Shown here: in pieces, positions 26,145-34,071 of the stretch | Layout: every line of letters starts with the position of its first letter | Position numbering within the stretch: the stretch's first letter is position 1 | IMG/VR virus record: IMGVR_UViG_3300018933_000004 | Span: 1 to 64,000 of that record | Source of the DNA: a virus | DNA: 64,000 nt | Strand: one strand, 5' to 3' | Program-made: the position numbers and the translations under genes | The notes under the pieces: model-generated | What the model saw: only the letters and a program-made list of their open reading frames with translations | What the model was told of the DNA's origin: nothing | Database searches by the model: none

Positions 26145-28036
26145 CCTTCACCCCCACCTTCCGCCGGGGCGCGTCCTTCAGCCGCGACCTGGTCCTGGTT
26201 CCGCTGATCGAGAACGCCGTCCAGCAGTGCGCCTTCCCCAAGGACTTCACCGTGCGCCTACAGTCGTACGCCGCCAAGCGCGAGCCCGACGGCTGGTTCC
26301 ACCCCTCCACGCACCCCACGATGGACGAGCGGAAGCTGTACTACTACCTCGCCCGCCCCGAGAAGTGGGACGAGGAGGAGTTCGACTACGGCCCCCGCAT
26401 GTCCGTTCTCGTCGGCACCGTTATGCACGAGGTCGTCCAGACCGTCATGACGAAGATGGGACTCCTCGTCCCGCCGAAGGGCACCTGCGTGTGCTGCCGC
26501 CGCCCCCACGGCAAGGGCAAGGACAAGTGTGACGAATGGGGCGTCCGCGACGACCTCCTCGGCCGACGCGGCCACATCGACGGCCTCCTCGACCTCCCCG
26601 GCTGGTCCGACCCCGGAGGCTCGATCTTCGACCTGAAGTGCCTGACCCCCGACGTCCCTGTCTCCTACGCCGACGGCACCGTCCGCCCGGCCGGAGAGGT
26701 CAAGGTCGGCGACGTCATCGTGGGCTGGGACGAGGAGAACGACAAGCTCGTGCCCTGCCCGGTCAAGGCCGTCTGGGACAACGGCATCCAGCCCGTGTGG
26801 AGCGTGAAGACCCGCGAGGGCCGCGAGATCACCACCACCGACGAGCACCCCTTCTACACCCAGCGCGGCTGGGTCTTCGCCAAGGACCTCAAGCCCGGCG
26901 ACATGGTCAAGACGGCCTTCGAGTCCGGCTGGTTCCAGGGCGAAGAAGGCGACCCCGACCGGGCCCGCTTCCTCGGCGTCCTCATCGGTGACGGCACGCT
27001 GTACGGACGCGCCCCCCGGGTCACCTCGGTCGACGAAGGCGTCCTGGCGTTCATGCGCGAGCACTCCGCCACCTTCGGCGCCCGGCTCACTCCGGAGACG
27101 CTGGACCAGATCACCTACACCATCCGGATGCCCCGCTCGGGAGGGAAGAAGAGCCCCCTCCTCGCCTTCCTCCGCGAGGAGGGCATGCTGGGCCAGACCT
27201 CCCACACCAAGCGCGTCCCGACGAGCGTCTGGAAGGGCGGCCCGGCCGCCTGGGCCGCGTTCCTCTCCGGCTACTTCGACGCCGACGGCTCCGTGTGCGA
27301 CAAGGCCAGCTACCCGCACCTGAAGTGGAGCAGCGTCAACCGCGCCCTCCTGCAGGACTGCCAGCTGCTCCTCGGCTACCTCGGCATCCGGTCGAGCGTG
27401 ACCAAGCACGTCAGCCGCTACAAGGGCGAGCCCCACATCTCCTGGACGCTCTACGTACGCGACTCGCCGTCCGTACGCCGCGCGCAAAAGGTCCTGATGC
27501 TCAAGTCGGCCAAGGCAGAGCGGCTCGCCGCGCTGAAGCCGAAGCAGGCGCCGCTGAAGGGCAAGGGCGCGCACCTCGCGGCCCAGCCGGGATGGGACCA
27601 GGTCTCCGAGGTCGGAGAGAAACTCGCACGGCCGACTGTCGGCATCGAGATCGACGGCGGCACGCATGTCACCAACGGACTCGTCACCCACAACACCTGC
27701 GCACCTCCGGTCATCCGGGGTATCGAGAGCCACGACCTGGACGCCTTCAAGCTCAAGTGGCCCAAGTACTACGGCCAGGCCCAGGACTACATGGCCCTCA
27801 CCGGCAAGACCAAGGCTCTCGTCCTCTTCATGGCCATGAGCGAGGGCTGGAAGATGATCGAGTTCACCATCCCCCGCGACGACCTGTACATCGCCCGCCT
27901 GGAGGCGAAGTACCGCACGGTCCGCCGCCACGTCGAGTGGGGCACCCCGCCGCCCGTCGCCTGCTGCAGCACCCGGGCCGCTGCCCGCAAGTGCCCCGCC
28001 ACCGCATGCCCTGTCAAGATCGGAATCGCCGCATGA
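26141..28036 (+). CDS. RecB/Cas4-like PD-(D/E)XK exonuclease interrupted by an intein
   Basis: 631 residues from GTG 26141; after splicing 279. Extein: GTVMHEVVQ (conserved His), HIDGLLDL (Asp) and IFDLK|T, the D-x(n)-(D/E)-x-K catalytic core of RecB-family nucleases. C-terminal cysteines (PVACCSTRAAARKC, TACPVK) plus KGTCVCC could hold a 4Fe-4S cluster, as in Cas4/AddB. The intein (residues 167-518) enters directly after the catalytic Lys, so the nuclease cannot fold an active site until splicing. Located between recombination genes; likely processes DNA ends for the RecA-like protein. Confidence 0.8.
   Translation: MTFTPTFRRGASFSRDLVLVPLIENAVQQCAFPKDFTVRLQSYAAKREPDGWFHPSTHPTMDERKLYYYLARPEKWDEEEFDYGPRMSVLVGTVMHEVVQTVMTKMGLLVPPKGTCVCCRRPHGKGKDKCDEWGVRDDLLGRRGHIDGLLDLPGWSDPGGSIFDLKCLTPDVPVSYADGTVRPAGEVKVGDVIVGWDEENDKLVPCPVKAVWDNGIQPVWSVKTREGREITTTDEHPFYTQRGWVFAKDLKPGDMVKTAFESGWFQGEEGDPDRARFLGVLIGDGTLYGRAPRVTSVDEGVLAFMREHSATFGARLTPETLDQITYTIRMPRSGGKKSPLLAFLREEGMLGQTSHTKRVPTSVWKGGPAAWAAFLSGYFDADGSVCDKASYPHLKWSSVNRALLQDCQLLLGYLGIRSSVTKHVSRYKGEPHISWTLYVRDSPSVRRAQKVLMLKSAKAERLAALKPKQAPLKGKGAHLAAQPGWDQVSEVGEKLARPTVGIEIDGGTHVTNGLVTHNTCAPPVIRGIESHDLDAFKLKWPKYYGQAQDYMALTGKTKALVLFMAMSEGWKMIEFTIPRDDLYIARLEAKYRTVRRHVEWGTPPPVACCSTRAAARKCPATACPVKIGIAA
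26639..27694 (+). mobile_element. Intein with LAGLIDADG homing endonuclease
   Basis: 352 codons. The first residue is Cys (CLTPDVPVSYADG, block A) and it ends in VTNGLVTHN before Thr (+1), as required for splicing. Block B is TTDEHPFYT. The two dodecapeptide motifs FLGVLIGDGT and FLSGYFDADGS mark a LAGLIDADG endonuclease, both with catalytic Asp present. It appears full and active in cis. Insertion is at the active-site codon of the host nuclease. Confidence 0.92.
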
Positions 28037-28371
28037 CCGCCGCCACGGAACTGCAGGCGCCATACGACCGCTACGGCAACCTCATCGGATACATCGGGAA
28101 CAACCCGCCCTTCGTCTGGCGGGCGAACCAGCCCTTCCTCGCCACCCTGCGCCTGGAGGAGGTCAAGCGCCGCATCTCCTCCGCCCGCGCCGTCTGGCGG
28201 GACACCGAGACCAACCTGCGCTACCCGATGCTGCTGCCCGCCATCGAAGACCTGCTCATGAACGGCACCATCACCGAGGGCTCCGCCACCGGCTGGTGGC
28301 TCGTCGAGCAGCGCGGCAAGAACTTCGGCATCCGCCGGGCCACCGAAGACGAGCTCCAGGAACTCCTGTGA
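28033..28371 (+). CDS. Hypothetical phage protein
   Basis: 112 residues; ATGA overlap with the nuclease gene. Contains RISSARAVWRDTE and ATGWWLVEQRGKNFGIRR, a probable small alpha+beta fold. No recognised motif. Followed by a 105-bp stretch with no convincing gene. Confidence 0.55.
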   Translation: MTAATELQAPYDRYGNLIGYIGNNPPFVWRANQPFLATLRLEEVKRRISSARAVWRDTETNLRYPMLLPAIEDLLMNGTITEGSATGWWLVEQRGKNFGIRRATEDELQELL

Positions 28372-28476
28372 GCATCCGCAGCCTCCTCGCGCACGTGGCA
28401 TCGACACCACCGGCCGAGACATCCACGTCGGCGACGCCTCGTCGACCCCGCCCCTTCGACCGCCATCGGAGACCCC

Positions 28477-29112
28477 GTGAACAACCAGCTCACCATCCCC
28501 GGACTCAAGCTGCCCAAGGGCTGGCAGCCGCCCACGCTCGACAGATTCGCCCACGGCCTCGTCCAGGCCTTCGATCAGACCCTGACGAACACCGGCGTCG
28601 TGCTGATCAAGTCCAACGAGCTCGGGCTGCACCTGCTGTCCGCCGCGATGATCAAGCCTCCCCAGGAGGTCCTCGACATCCCCTCCACCGAGGGCAGCTA
28701 CGCCCGCGCCGAGAGCATCCACACGGGCATCCTCCGCCACCGCACCGGGTTCGCCGCCAACGCCGACGCCATCGTCTACGAACGCAAGCCGGTCTCCGGG
28801 ATGCGCACCGACTCCATCTTCCTGGCCGGGCGCGAGGTTCACCGGGCCACCGAGGGGCGCGCCGTCATGATGGACAACCGGCACGCCAAGAAGGTCCTCG
28901 TCGGCACGGCCGGAAGCCGCGACCGCAAGGTCACCAAGGCCGACGTCAAGGAAGCCGTCGAGCGATACATCACCCCGCCCAAGGACAGCGGCAGGCTCAT
29001 GCCCTGGAACGAGCACATCCGCGACGCCTGCATGCTCGCCCTCGCCTGGCTCCTGGACGAGAAGACGCGCCAGGACCAGGCCGCCGCCATGCCTCTGGCC
29101 GCCGCCGCATGA
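28477..29112 (+). CDS. RuvC-like Holliday junction resolvase
   Basis: 211 residues; GTG start. RNase H-fold acidic residues: AFDQTLTNTGVVLI (Asp33), AIVYERKPV (Glu, about 101) and HIRDACMLALAWL (Asp, about 182), the order and spacing of RuvC. A basic segment (RDRKVTKADVKEAV) precedes the last motif, as in RuvC. Likely resolves recombination or replication branches before packaging. Confidence 0.75.
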   Translation: MNNQLTIPGLKLPKGWQPPTLDRFAHGLVQAFDQTLTNTGVVLIKSNELGLHLLSAAMIKPPQEVLDIPSTEGSYARAESIHTGILRHRTGFAANADAIVYERKPVSGMRTDSIFLAGREVHRATEGRAVMMDNRHAKKVLVGTAGSRDRKVTKADVKEAVERYITPPKDSGRLMPWNEHIRDACMLALAWLLDEKTRQDQAAAMPLAAAA

Positions 29113-29252
29113 CGGCCCGGCACGCCCACGGCATCGACTGCTGCTGGCCGTGCTTCAACGGCCGCGCCACCCACCCCGTGAACGACGCGGACGGTGAGCC
29201 GGACCCCCACTGCGACGAGAACTGCCCTGTGCCAGACGAGGAAAAGGCATGA
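29109..29252 (+). CDS. 47-residue Cys-rich protein
   Basis: ATGA overlap with the RuvC-like gene. DCCWPCFNG and HCDENCPVP give five Cys and His residues likely to bind one zinc. Stop overlaps the next ATG. Function unknown. Confidence 0.55.
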   Translation: MTARHAHGIDCCWPCFNGRATHPVNDADGEPDPHCDENCPVPDEEKA

Positions 29253-29953
29253 GCGAGCTCAACGACACGGCGATGATCGACAACACGCGCGCCTCCGAAC
29301 AGGCAGGCCGCATCATCGGGGAGATCGCCCGCGAGGCCGACGAACCGCTCTCCCCGGACATCGACCCCGACCGCACCCGGGAGACCGCTCGCACCGGCTT
29401 CTCCCGGATGCGGACCGACTGGAGGTCCGGCGAGGGCGCGGAGATCGCGGGGATCACCCAGCAGGCCCAGGGCCTCATCCACCGGGCCTTCCCCGACGCC
29501 TACCTGATCATGAACGAGCTGTGGATGCTCGTCCGCGAGCCGGTCGTCAACGAGACCACCGGCGAGGTCGTCACCGACCTCTTCGGCTGGCCCCAGTGGA
29601 AGAAGTGGCCCTCCGGCGCCTACATCGAGGACTACACCAAGCTCACCAACAGCGAGAAGGACGACTTCCTGCTGCGCATCACCACGCACTTGCTGGAGTG
29701 GGAACAGAAGTCCTCCACGCTGTGGCTGGAGGCCATGCTGGCCAAGGGCCGCTGGGAGGAGGCCATGGCCAGCGGCTTCGTCACGCCGACCGGCCGGGTC
29801 ACCGTCGAGGAGCGCACCCAGCGCGGCCGTGCCTACGCGGCCGAGGACCGCTACCACGCCATCTTCCGCGCCGCCGTCTCCCGCTCCGCCGAGGCCCTCG
29901 TGAAGAGCCTGGAACGGATCGGCCAGCGCCTGAAGGACTCTCTGACGGCCTGA
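29249..29953 (+). CDS. Hypothetical phage protein
   Basis: 234 residues; ATGA overlap. Helical, Trp-rich centre (LFGWPQWKKWPSGAY, LLEWEQKSSTLWLEAML) and a basic C-terminal helix (ALVKSLERIGQRLKD). Not recognised. It is the last gene before a non-coding gap with two inverted repeats, so it likely ends a transcription unit. Confidence 0.6.
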   Translation: MSELNDTAMIDNTRASEQAGRIIGEIAREADEPLSPDIDPDRTRETARTGFSRMRTDWRSGEGAEIAGITQQAQGLIHRAFPDAYLIMNELWMLVREPVVNETTGEVVTDLFGWPQWKKWPSGAYIEDYTKLTNSEKDDFLLRITTHLLEWEQKSSTLWLEAMLAKGRWEEAMASGFVTPTGRVTVEERTQRGRAYAAEDRYHAIFRAAVSRSAEALVKSLERIGQRLKDSLTA

Positions 29954-29968
29954 CTGCTGTCTGTGGTC

Positions 29969-30062
29969 CAACTCCGAACGACGAAAAGCTGGAGTTGCGG
30001 GCGGGGTCCTGTTTACGCTGACAAAGAATTCCGGGTGCACTGCCGCCACATGAGCACCCGGA
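29969..30062 (+). promoter_or_regulatory. Two dyads and a candidate promoter before the sigma-like gene
   Basis: CAACTCC/GGAGTTG (29969-29975, 29991-29997) can form a terminator-like stem. TGTTTACGCTGAC at 30010-30022 looks like an extended -10 region. TCCGGGTGC/GCACCCGGA (30030-30038, 30054-30062) would form a leader hairpin in the new transcript. Confidence 0.4.
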
Positions 30063-30101
30063 AGGCGCGACCGCCACGCGTCAGTAAAGGAACCCGCCTG
30101 C

Positions 30102-30497
30102 ATGAACGCGACCATCGACGTGCGCGTACTTCGGGAACTGTTCCGGCATCTCCAGGCGTGGAACACCCTCTACGAAACAGAGGGTACGGACACGATAAAG
30201 GGACCGGACGGTACCGAGTACTGCATCCACGACATCATCCGACTCTACGAGAACGCCGTGAACGGACGCGGCGCCAACGGAAAGCACCTGCTTTCCCCGC
30301 GCCAGCGTGAAGCAATCCAGCTGTTCCTCATCGAGAACCGGCCGGAGCGAGAAGTCGCCCGCCTCATGGGCGTCTCCGAGGACAACCCCGTCGCCTCCTA
30401 CGCCACTCAAGGCCTCGTCCGCCTGAACGAGCTCATCAAGGCAGGCGTCATCCCCGGCAACGGCACGGCCGACGAGCCGGAGGCGGTGGCCGCATGA
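30102..30497 (+). CDS. Sigma-region-4-like HTH regulator
   Basis: 131 residues. Residues about 63-112 (LLSPRQREAIQLFLIENRPE, then EVARLMGVS, then YATQGLVRLNELI) match the sigma-70 region 4 fold. No region 2, so it is not a complete sigma factor. Similar small phage proteins (ArpU/RinA type) switch on late genes. It sits upstream of genes leading to the terminase, which fits that idea. Confidence 0.65.
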   Translation: MNATIDVRVLRELFRHLQAWNTLYETEGTDTIKGPDGTEYCIHDIIRLYENAVNGRGANGKHLLSPRQREAIQLFLIENRPEREVARLMGVSEDNPVASYATQGLVRLNELIKAGVIPGNGTADEPEAVAA

Positions 30498-30787
30498 GCG
30501 ACCGAGTCCGCTACGGCGTCGACCACGACCTCGAAGCCGAGGCCGACGCGATCCTGCGCCAGTCCTTCCTCGACAACCCCGACCCCGAGGAAAAGGCCAA
30601 GATCCTCACCCCCTACATGCTGCAGAACCGGCTCCGCCGCGAGGTCTACGTGTCCGGCGGAACCCCCGACGGCGCCGTCCGCAAGGGCAGCTTCAACCGC
30701 AGCATCAACCGGCTGTACCCCCACCTCAACGCCTCCGAAGGCGTCGCCCGGCCCCAGCCCCGCATCCCGCTGAAGGCCGAAGAGTGA
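30494..30787 (+). CDS. Hypothetical phage protein
   Basis: 97 residues; ATGA overlaps on both sides. Helical N terminus (LEAEADAILRQSFLDN) and basic middle. Small size and tight coupling to the sigma-like gene and the next Cys-motif gene suggest one functional unit; no family recognised. Confidence 0.55.
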   Translation: MSDRVRYGVDHDLEAEADAILRQSFLDNPDPEEKAKILTPYMLQNRLRREVYVSGGTPDGAVRKGSFNRSINRLYPHLNASEGVARPQPRIPLKAEE

Positions 30788-31428
30788 GCACCAACCTGCC
30801 CGTCCCGACGGACCCGGACGAGACCGGCCCGGCCAGCATGGTGCTGGTCCGCGTCGGCAACCGCACCGTGCCCGCCAAGACCGGCGCCCGCTGCCGCGTC
30901 TGCCAGTCCCCCCACCGCGCGCAGATCGAGGCCTGGATCCTGGAGGCCTACACCCGCCCCACGATCCTGGCGTACCTGGAAGACCTGGAGCCCGGCCCCC
31001 TCGGCCACCCCACCGAGAAGGCCCTGCGGGTCCACACCGACAGGCACCTCCCGCTCGGCGCCCGCGCCGAAGCCGCCATCCTCGACCGCCGCGCCGAACT
31101 GCTCGGCGATGAGATCGAAAAATATGGCGGCCGCGTCGCCGACCACAACTCCGTCCTGGATATGGTCGTACTCAAGGGCTTCGACGGGATCCAGCGCGGC
31201 GACATCAAGGTCGACGGCCCCACCCTCATGAAGGCCATCGACCTCAAGCACAAAATCGATATGCAAGTCGAGGGCGGCATGGACGCCAACGTCTGGCGTG
31301 ACGCCCTCATGGAGTACATGAAAATCGCCGTACCCTTCATCCCGGTCGAACGACGCAAGGAATTCGCAGCCGCCCTCAGCGAAAGCCCCGTCCTCGCCGC
31401 GCTGTCAAAAGGCCAGCAGACAAACTAA
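30784..31428 (+). CDS. Cys-x2-Cys DNA-binding-like protein, possible small terminase
   Basis: 214 residues; GTG start. N-terminal ARCRVCQSPHRAQIEAWILE is a zinc knuckle leading into an HTH-like helix pair (YTRPTILAYLED). The C-terminal half is helical (DLKHKIDMQ, WRDALMEYMKIAVPF). An N-terminal DNA-binding domain with a helical oligomerisation tail is the layout of terminase small subunits. The large subunit lies 4 kb downstream, so the assignment is only possible, not shown. Confidence 0.45.
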   Translation: MSTNLPVPTDPDETGPASMVLVRVGNRTVPAKTGARCRVCQSPHRAQIEAWILEAYTRPTILAYLEDLEPGPLGHPTEKALRVHTDRHLPLGARAEAAILDRRAELLGDEIEKYGGRVADHNSVLDMVVLKGFDGIQRGDIKVDGPTLMKAIDLKHKIDMQVEGGMDANVWRDALMEYMKIAVPFIPVERRKEFAAALSESPVLAALSKGQQTN

Positions 31429-31460
31429 AAACTCCGGCCCGCCAGCCGGAGCCACCACCA

Positions 31461-31478
31461 CTCCTTCCGCCAGAGGAG
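31461..31478 (+). promoter_or_regulatory. Leader box with Shine-Dalgarno, copy identical to 33161-33178
   Basis: CTCCTTCCGCCAGAGGAG directly precedes the ATG at 31491. The same 18 bp recur at 33161-33178 before ATG 33183. Part of the wider TCCCGCCA leader family. Confidence 0.6.
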
Positions 31479-31490
31479 AACGAGCCCGTC

Positions 31491-32483
31491 ATGCACCTGC
31501 GCGAAATCCCCACCACCACCCTCGCCGACCTCGACACGTCCTGGAAGAACCGCGACCGCGAGTGGACCAGCGACGCCTGCGTCCCCTCCGTCGACTTCCC
31601 CAACGACGCCCGGGTCGAGCCCACCGTCCTCCTCGGCGACCACGAGATCACCCTGGACGAACAGGCCATCGACCTCCTGTGCGCCTTCTACCAGATCCCC
31701 ACCGCGTACTTCCGGCGGATCACCCCCGAAGAGCGGCACTACGTCATGAACATGCGCATGAACAACGCGCTGGGCGAAGTCACGATCACGTACAACGACC
31801 TCGGCGTCACCGACGTCCGCAAGCCGACCAAGCCCCGCCTGGAGCCCGAGGAGTTCGTCCGCATCGCCCACCGGCTCTACCCCGCCAGCTCCACCGTCCT
31901 GGACGCCTGGGTCACCGCCGACGAGCTCCACCTGGACGTCCTGGACCGCACGGTCGAGCACGGCATCCTCGGCGGCTTGCGCTTCCGCCAGAACCGCAAG
32001 CAGAACCTCGCCCCCACCGTGGCACCGATCCTCCTCCACCTGGAGACCACCACGGTCATCGAGGTCCCCGACCCCTCGCTGAAGATCGACGCGCGCGGCG
32101 TGTCCGTCGACAAGATCGGCGAGCGGCTGGCCGCAGAAGCGCTGCGCGCCGACGCCCGCCTGGCCAAGGACGCCGAACACCTCCTCGACCTCGGCCGCAC
32201 CTCCATCGCCGGTGACCGCATCATGCGCCTGCACCGCGTCGCCGCCGAGCACGGCCTGCCCGTCCGCCCGCTCGCCGACATCACCGTGGCGCTCTCCCGC
32301 AGCGACGAGCCGACCATGCTCGACCTCGCCCTGGCGATCGGCAACGCGGCCAACAACCCCAAGATCGCCGCCGACCCCACCAAGCGAGCCGTCCGGGCCA
32401 AACTCCAGGCCATCGCCGGGGCCATCGTCGCCGACGAAGCCGAACGCTGCCAGTCCTGCCACGCCCTCGTCGCCGCCGCCTGA
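31491..32483 (+). CDS. Hypothetical phage protein (DUF932-like layout)
   Basis: 330 residues; GAGGAG at 31474. Central beta-rich region (TVLDAWVTADELHLDVLD, GILGGLRFRQNR, VAPILLHLETTTVIE) then a helical C terminus ending in ERCQSCHAL. The pattern recalls phage/plasmid DUF932 proteins, but the match is weak. Strong Shine-Dalgarno and leader box suggest high expression. Function unknown. Confidence 0.55.
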   Translation: MHLREIPTTTLADLDTSWKNRDREWTSDACVPSVDFPNDARVEPTVLLGDHEITLDEQAIDLLCAFYQIPTAYFRRITPEERHYVMNMRMNNALGEVTITYNDLGVTDVRKPTKPRLEPEEFVRIAHRLYPASSTVLDAWVTADELHLDVLDRTVEHGILGGLRFRQNRKQNLAPTVAPILLHLETTTVIEVPDPSLKIDARGVSVDKIGERLAAEALRADARLAKDAEHLLDLGRTSIAGDRIMRLHRVAAEHGLPVRPLADITVALSRSDEPTMLDLALAIGNAANNPKIAADPTKRAVRAKLQAIAGAIVADEAERCQSCHALVAAA

Positions 32484-32501
32484 CCCGCCACAGGAGACCT
32501 C

Positions 32502-32585
32502 ATGGACGACAACACCCGCCGGGTGATCACCACCATCGCCTGGCTCGCCTTCTGCGCCTTCCTCTTCTGGGCGGACGCCCGATGA
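32502..32585 (+). CDS. 27-residue single-TM peptide
   Basis: ATG 32502 with CAGGAGA at 32491-32497. After DDNTRR the rest is one hydrophobic span (ITTIAWLAFCAFLFWADAR). The stop overlaps the next ATG as ATGA. Micro-membrane protein of unknown role. Confidence 0.5.
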   Translation: MDDNTRRVITTIAWLAFCAFLFWADAR

Positions 32586-33151
32586 CCGAGAGCCTCCGCC
32601 AGCGCCCTGGCGACCAACCGCTGCCCACTGAGGGCAAGTTGAACGTCCAGGACGCCCTCATCCGCCACATCGAGCAGCGCCGGAAACTCGGCATCGAGCG
32701 CTACGGCCGCCCGCTGCAGACCTTCAACGGCCGGAACGCCGTGCTGGACCTGGTCGAAGAACTCCTCGACGGCGCCACCTACGCCATGCAGGTCGAGATG
32801 GAGAACAAGGCCGTCCAGGCCCGCATCCACGAGGCTCTGCACCTGCACCGCGCCGACGACCTGGGCCTGTGCGCCTCCTGCAAGGTGCTGGCTCCATGCG
32901 CCACCCGCCGGATCTTCCTGAGCATCCAGCTCCCGCCTGTCACGATCACCCGCGTCGATCCGGTCGAGGAGGTGGCCTGCTCGCCGGACGCCATCGTCTA
33001 CGTGCGTGAGCACTTCCAGATCACGCCCGTCCAGGACGAGCGCTGTATCCCGCCCGCGCCGCTCGGCGAGTACATGGGCCTGCCCGTCTACGTGGACGAC
33101 GAGCTGCCGCCGCGCACTGTCCGCCTGCGCCCCAGCACATCCAAGCAGTAG
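32582..33151 (+). CDS. Phage protein with MazG-like all-alpha NTP pyrophosphatase-like N-domain
   Basis: 189 residues. The segment HIEQRRKLGIERYGRPLQ, then GRNAVLDLVEELLDGATYAM resembles the N-terminal domain of phage nucleotide pyrophosphohydrolase-like proteins; EELLD matches the EExxD metal-binding pattern. The C-terminal half carries LCASCKVLAPC and extended strands and is unfamiliar. If active it would adjust the nucleotide pool. Overlaps the TM peptide gene upstream. Confidence 0.5.
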   Translation: MTESLRQRPGDQPLPTEGKLNVQDALIRHIEQRRKLGIERYGRPLQTFNGRNAVLDLVEELLDGATYAMQVEMENKAVQARIHEALHLHRADDLGLCASCKVLAPCATRRIFLSIQLPPVTITRVDPVEEVACSPDAIVYVREHFQITPVQDERCIPPAPLGEYMGLPVYVDDELPPRTVRLRPSTSKQ

Positions 33152-33160
33152 CCACCCGCC

Positions 33161-33178
33161 CTCCTTCCGCCAGAGGAG
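33161..33178 (+). promoter_or_regulatory. Leader box with Shine-Dalgarno (identical copy)
   Basis: CTCCTTCCGCCAGAGGAG, the same 18 bp as at 31461-31478, immediately before ATG 33183. Confidence 0.6.
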
Positions 33179-33182
33179 CACC

Positions 33183-33662
33183 ATGACCGCCAGCCACCAG
33201 TCCGGCCTCATCCTGCCGCCGGGCGTGACGTCCTCCAGCCCGTTCGGGCCCGCCGCCGACCGCTTCGACCGCGAGTACGGCGGCGTCCACCAGCGCCAGG
33301 AGCTGGCCCAGGGCGACATCCTCGACAGCGAGATCCTGCAGCTGGAAGCGATCTTCGCTGACATGCAGTACCGCTACGGCGCGAAGGCCTTCAGCGTCGA
33401 TGACTTCGAGCGCGAGGCCAAGGAGCGCTGCCACTCCCAGCTCGGCCTGGCCATCGACATCCGCTGGAAGGGCGTCGCCGACGCCACCGGCCGGATCCTC
33501 GAAGGCGTCGCCAGCCCCGAGATCGAGATCGTCGGCCGCGTCGACAAGAAGACCTTCGACCACGACCGGAAGGTTCACGAGGTCACCCACGACATCGCCG
33601 ACCTCGGCACCCAGGGCGTCATCAAGTCCGAGGAGCCCGCACGCGGAGGACACCCCCACTGA
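33183..33662 (+). CDS. Hypothetical phage protein
   Basis: 159 residues from ATG 33183 with GAGGAG upstream. Compact alpha/beta middle (LAIDIRWKGVADATGRIL, PEIEIVGRVDKKTFD), acidic N terminus. No motif recognised. The stop overlaps the start of a 39-codon gene. Confidence 0.55.
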   Translation: MTASHQSGLILPPGVTSSSPFGPAADRFDREYGGVHQRQELAQGDILDSEILQLEAIFADMQYRYGAKAFSVDDFEREAKERCHSQLGLAIDIRWKGVADATGRILEGVASPEIEIVGRVDKKTFDHDRKVHEVTHDIADLGTQGVIKSEEPARGGHPH

Positions 33663-33781
33663 TGACCTTCCTGCGCGCCTTTCTGATCAAGAAGCATGGC
33701 CTGCCGCCGGAGTGGGCCGCCCAGTACTCGATCTCGCAGTTGTGGCACTGGCACGCCACCGGCGAAGAGCCGAGGCGCTGA
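33662..33781 (+). CDS. 39-residue small protein
   Basis: ATG 33662 overlaps the upstream stop; the stop overlaps the next ATG as TGATG. Sequence MTFLRAFLIKKHGLPPEW then Trp/His-rich end. Supported mainly by the overlap pattern; function unknown. Confidence 0.4.
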   Translation: MTFLRAFLIKKHGLPPEWAAQYSISQLWHWHATGEEPRR

Positions 33782-34044
33782 TGAGCCGCCTCTACGACTG
33801 GGACGACGACAGCGTCACCGTCGCCATCGTCCCGCAGACCTGCCGCGCCTGCGGAAGCCAAACCGACCGCGTCCGGATGTCTCTCGACGTCGTCGTCTCC
33901 GAGACGTCCGGCTTCGTCGGCATCCGCACGCTGGCCGAGACCCCCTGTTGCGGTGGTAAGCGCAGCGCCCCCTACCCGGCCGAGCGCCTCGCCGAGCTCC
34001 TGGATCACCTCAAGCACTGCCCCAAGCACGAGAAAAAACCGTAA
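33781..34044 (+). CDS. Small zinc-binding-like protein
   Basis: 87 residues. TCRACGSQTD and TPCCGGKRS, then HLKHCPKHEKKP, give a plausible zinc site. Its TAA stop falls inside the 8-bp CCGT repeat array at 34038-34057. Function unknown. Confidence 0.5.
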   Translation: MSRLYDWDDDSVTVAIVPQTCRACGSQTDRVRMSLDVVVSETSGFVGIRTLAETPCCGGKRSAPYPAERLAELLDHLKHCPKHEKKP

Positions 34045-34057
34045 AACCGTCGACCCG
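34038..34057. repeat. Tandem 8-bp repeat (CCGT every 8 bp), copy B
   Basis: CCGT at 34039, 34047 and 34055, each preceded mostly by AAAA or CGAC; the array runs into the Shine-Dalgarno GAGGAG of the next gene. Same unit as at 1602-1624 and 52200-52229. Confidence 0.6.
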
Positions 34058-34071
34058 TTGAGGAGAAGGTC

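Noticed and set aside
28368-28476. A GTG-started frame overlapping the end of the 112-residue gene
   Set aside because: It continues only as an Arg/Pro-rich alternative frame across the RuvC-like gene.
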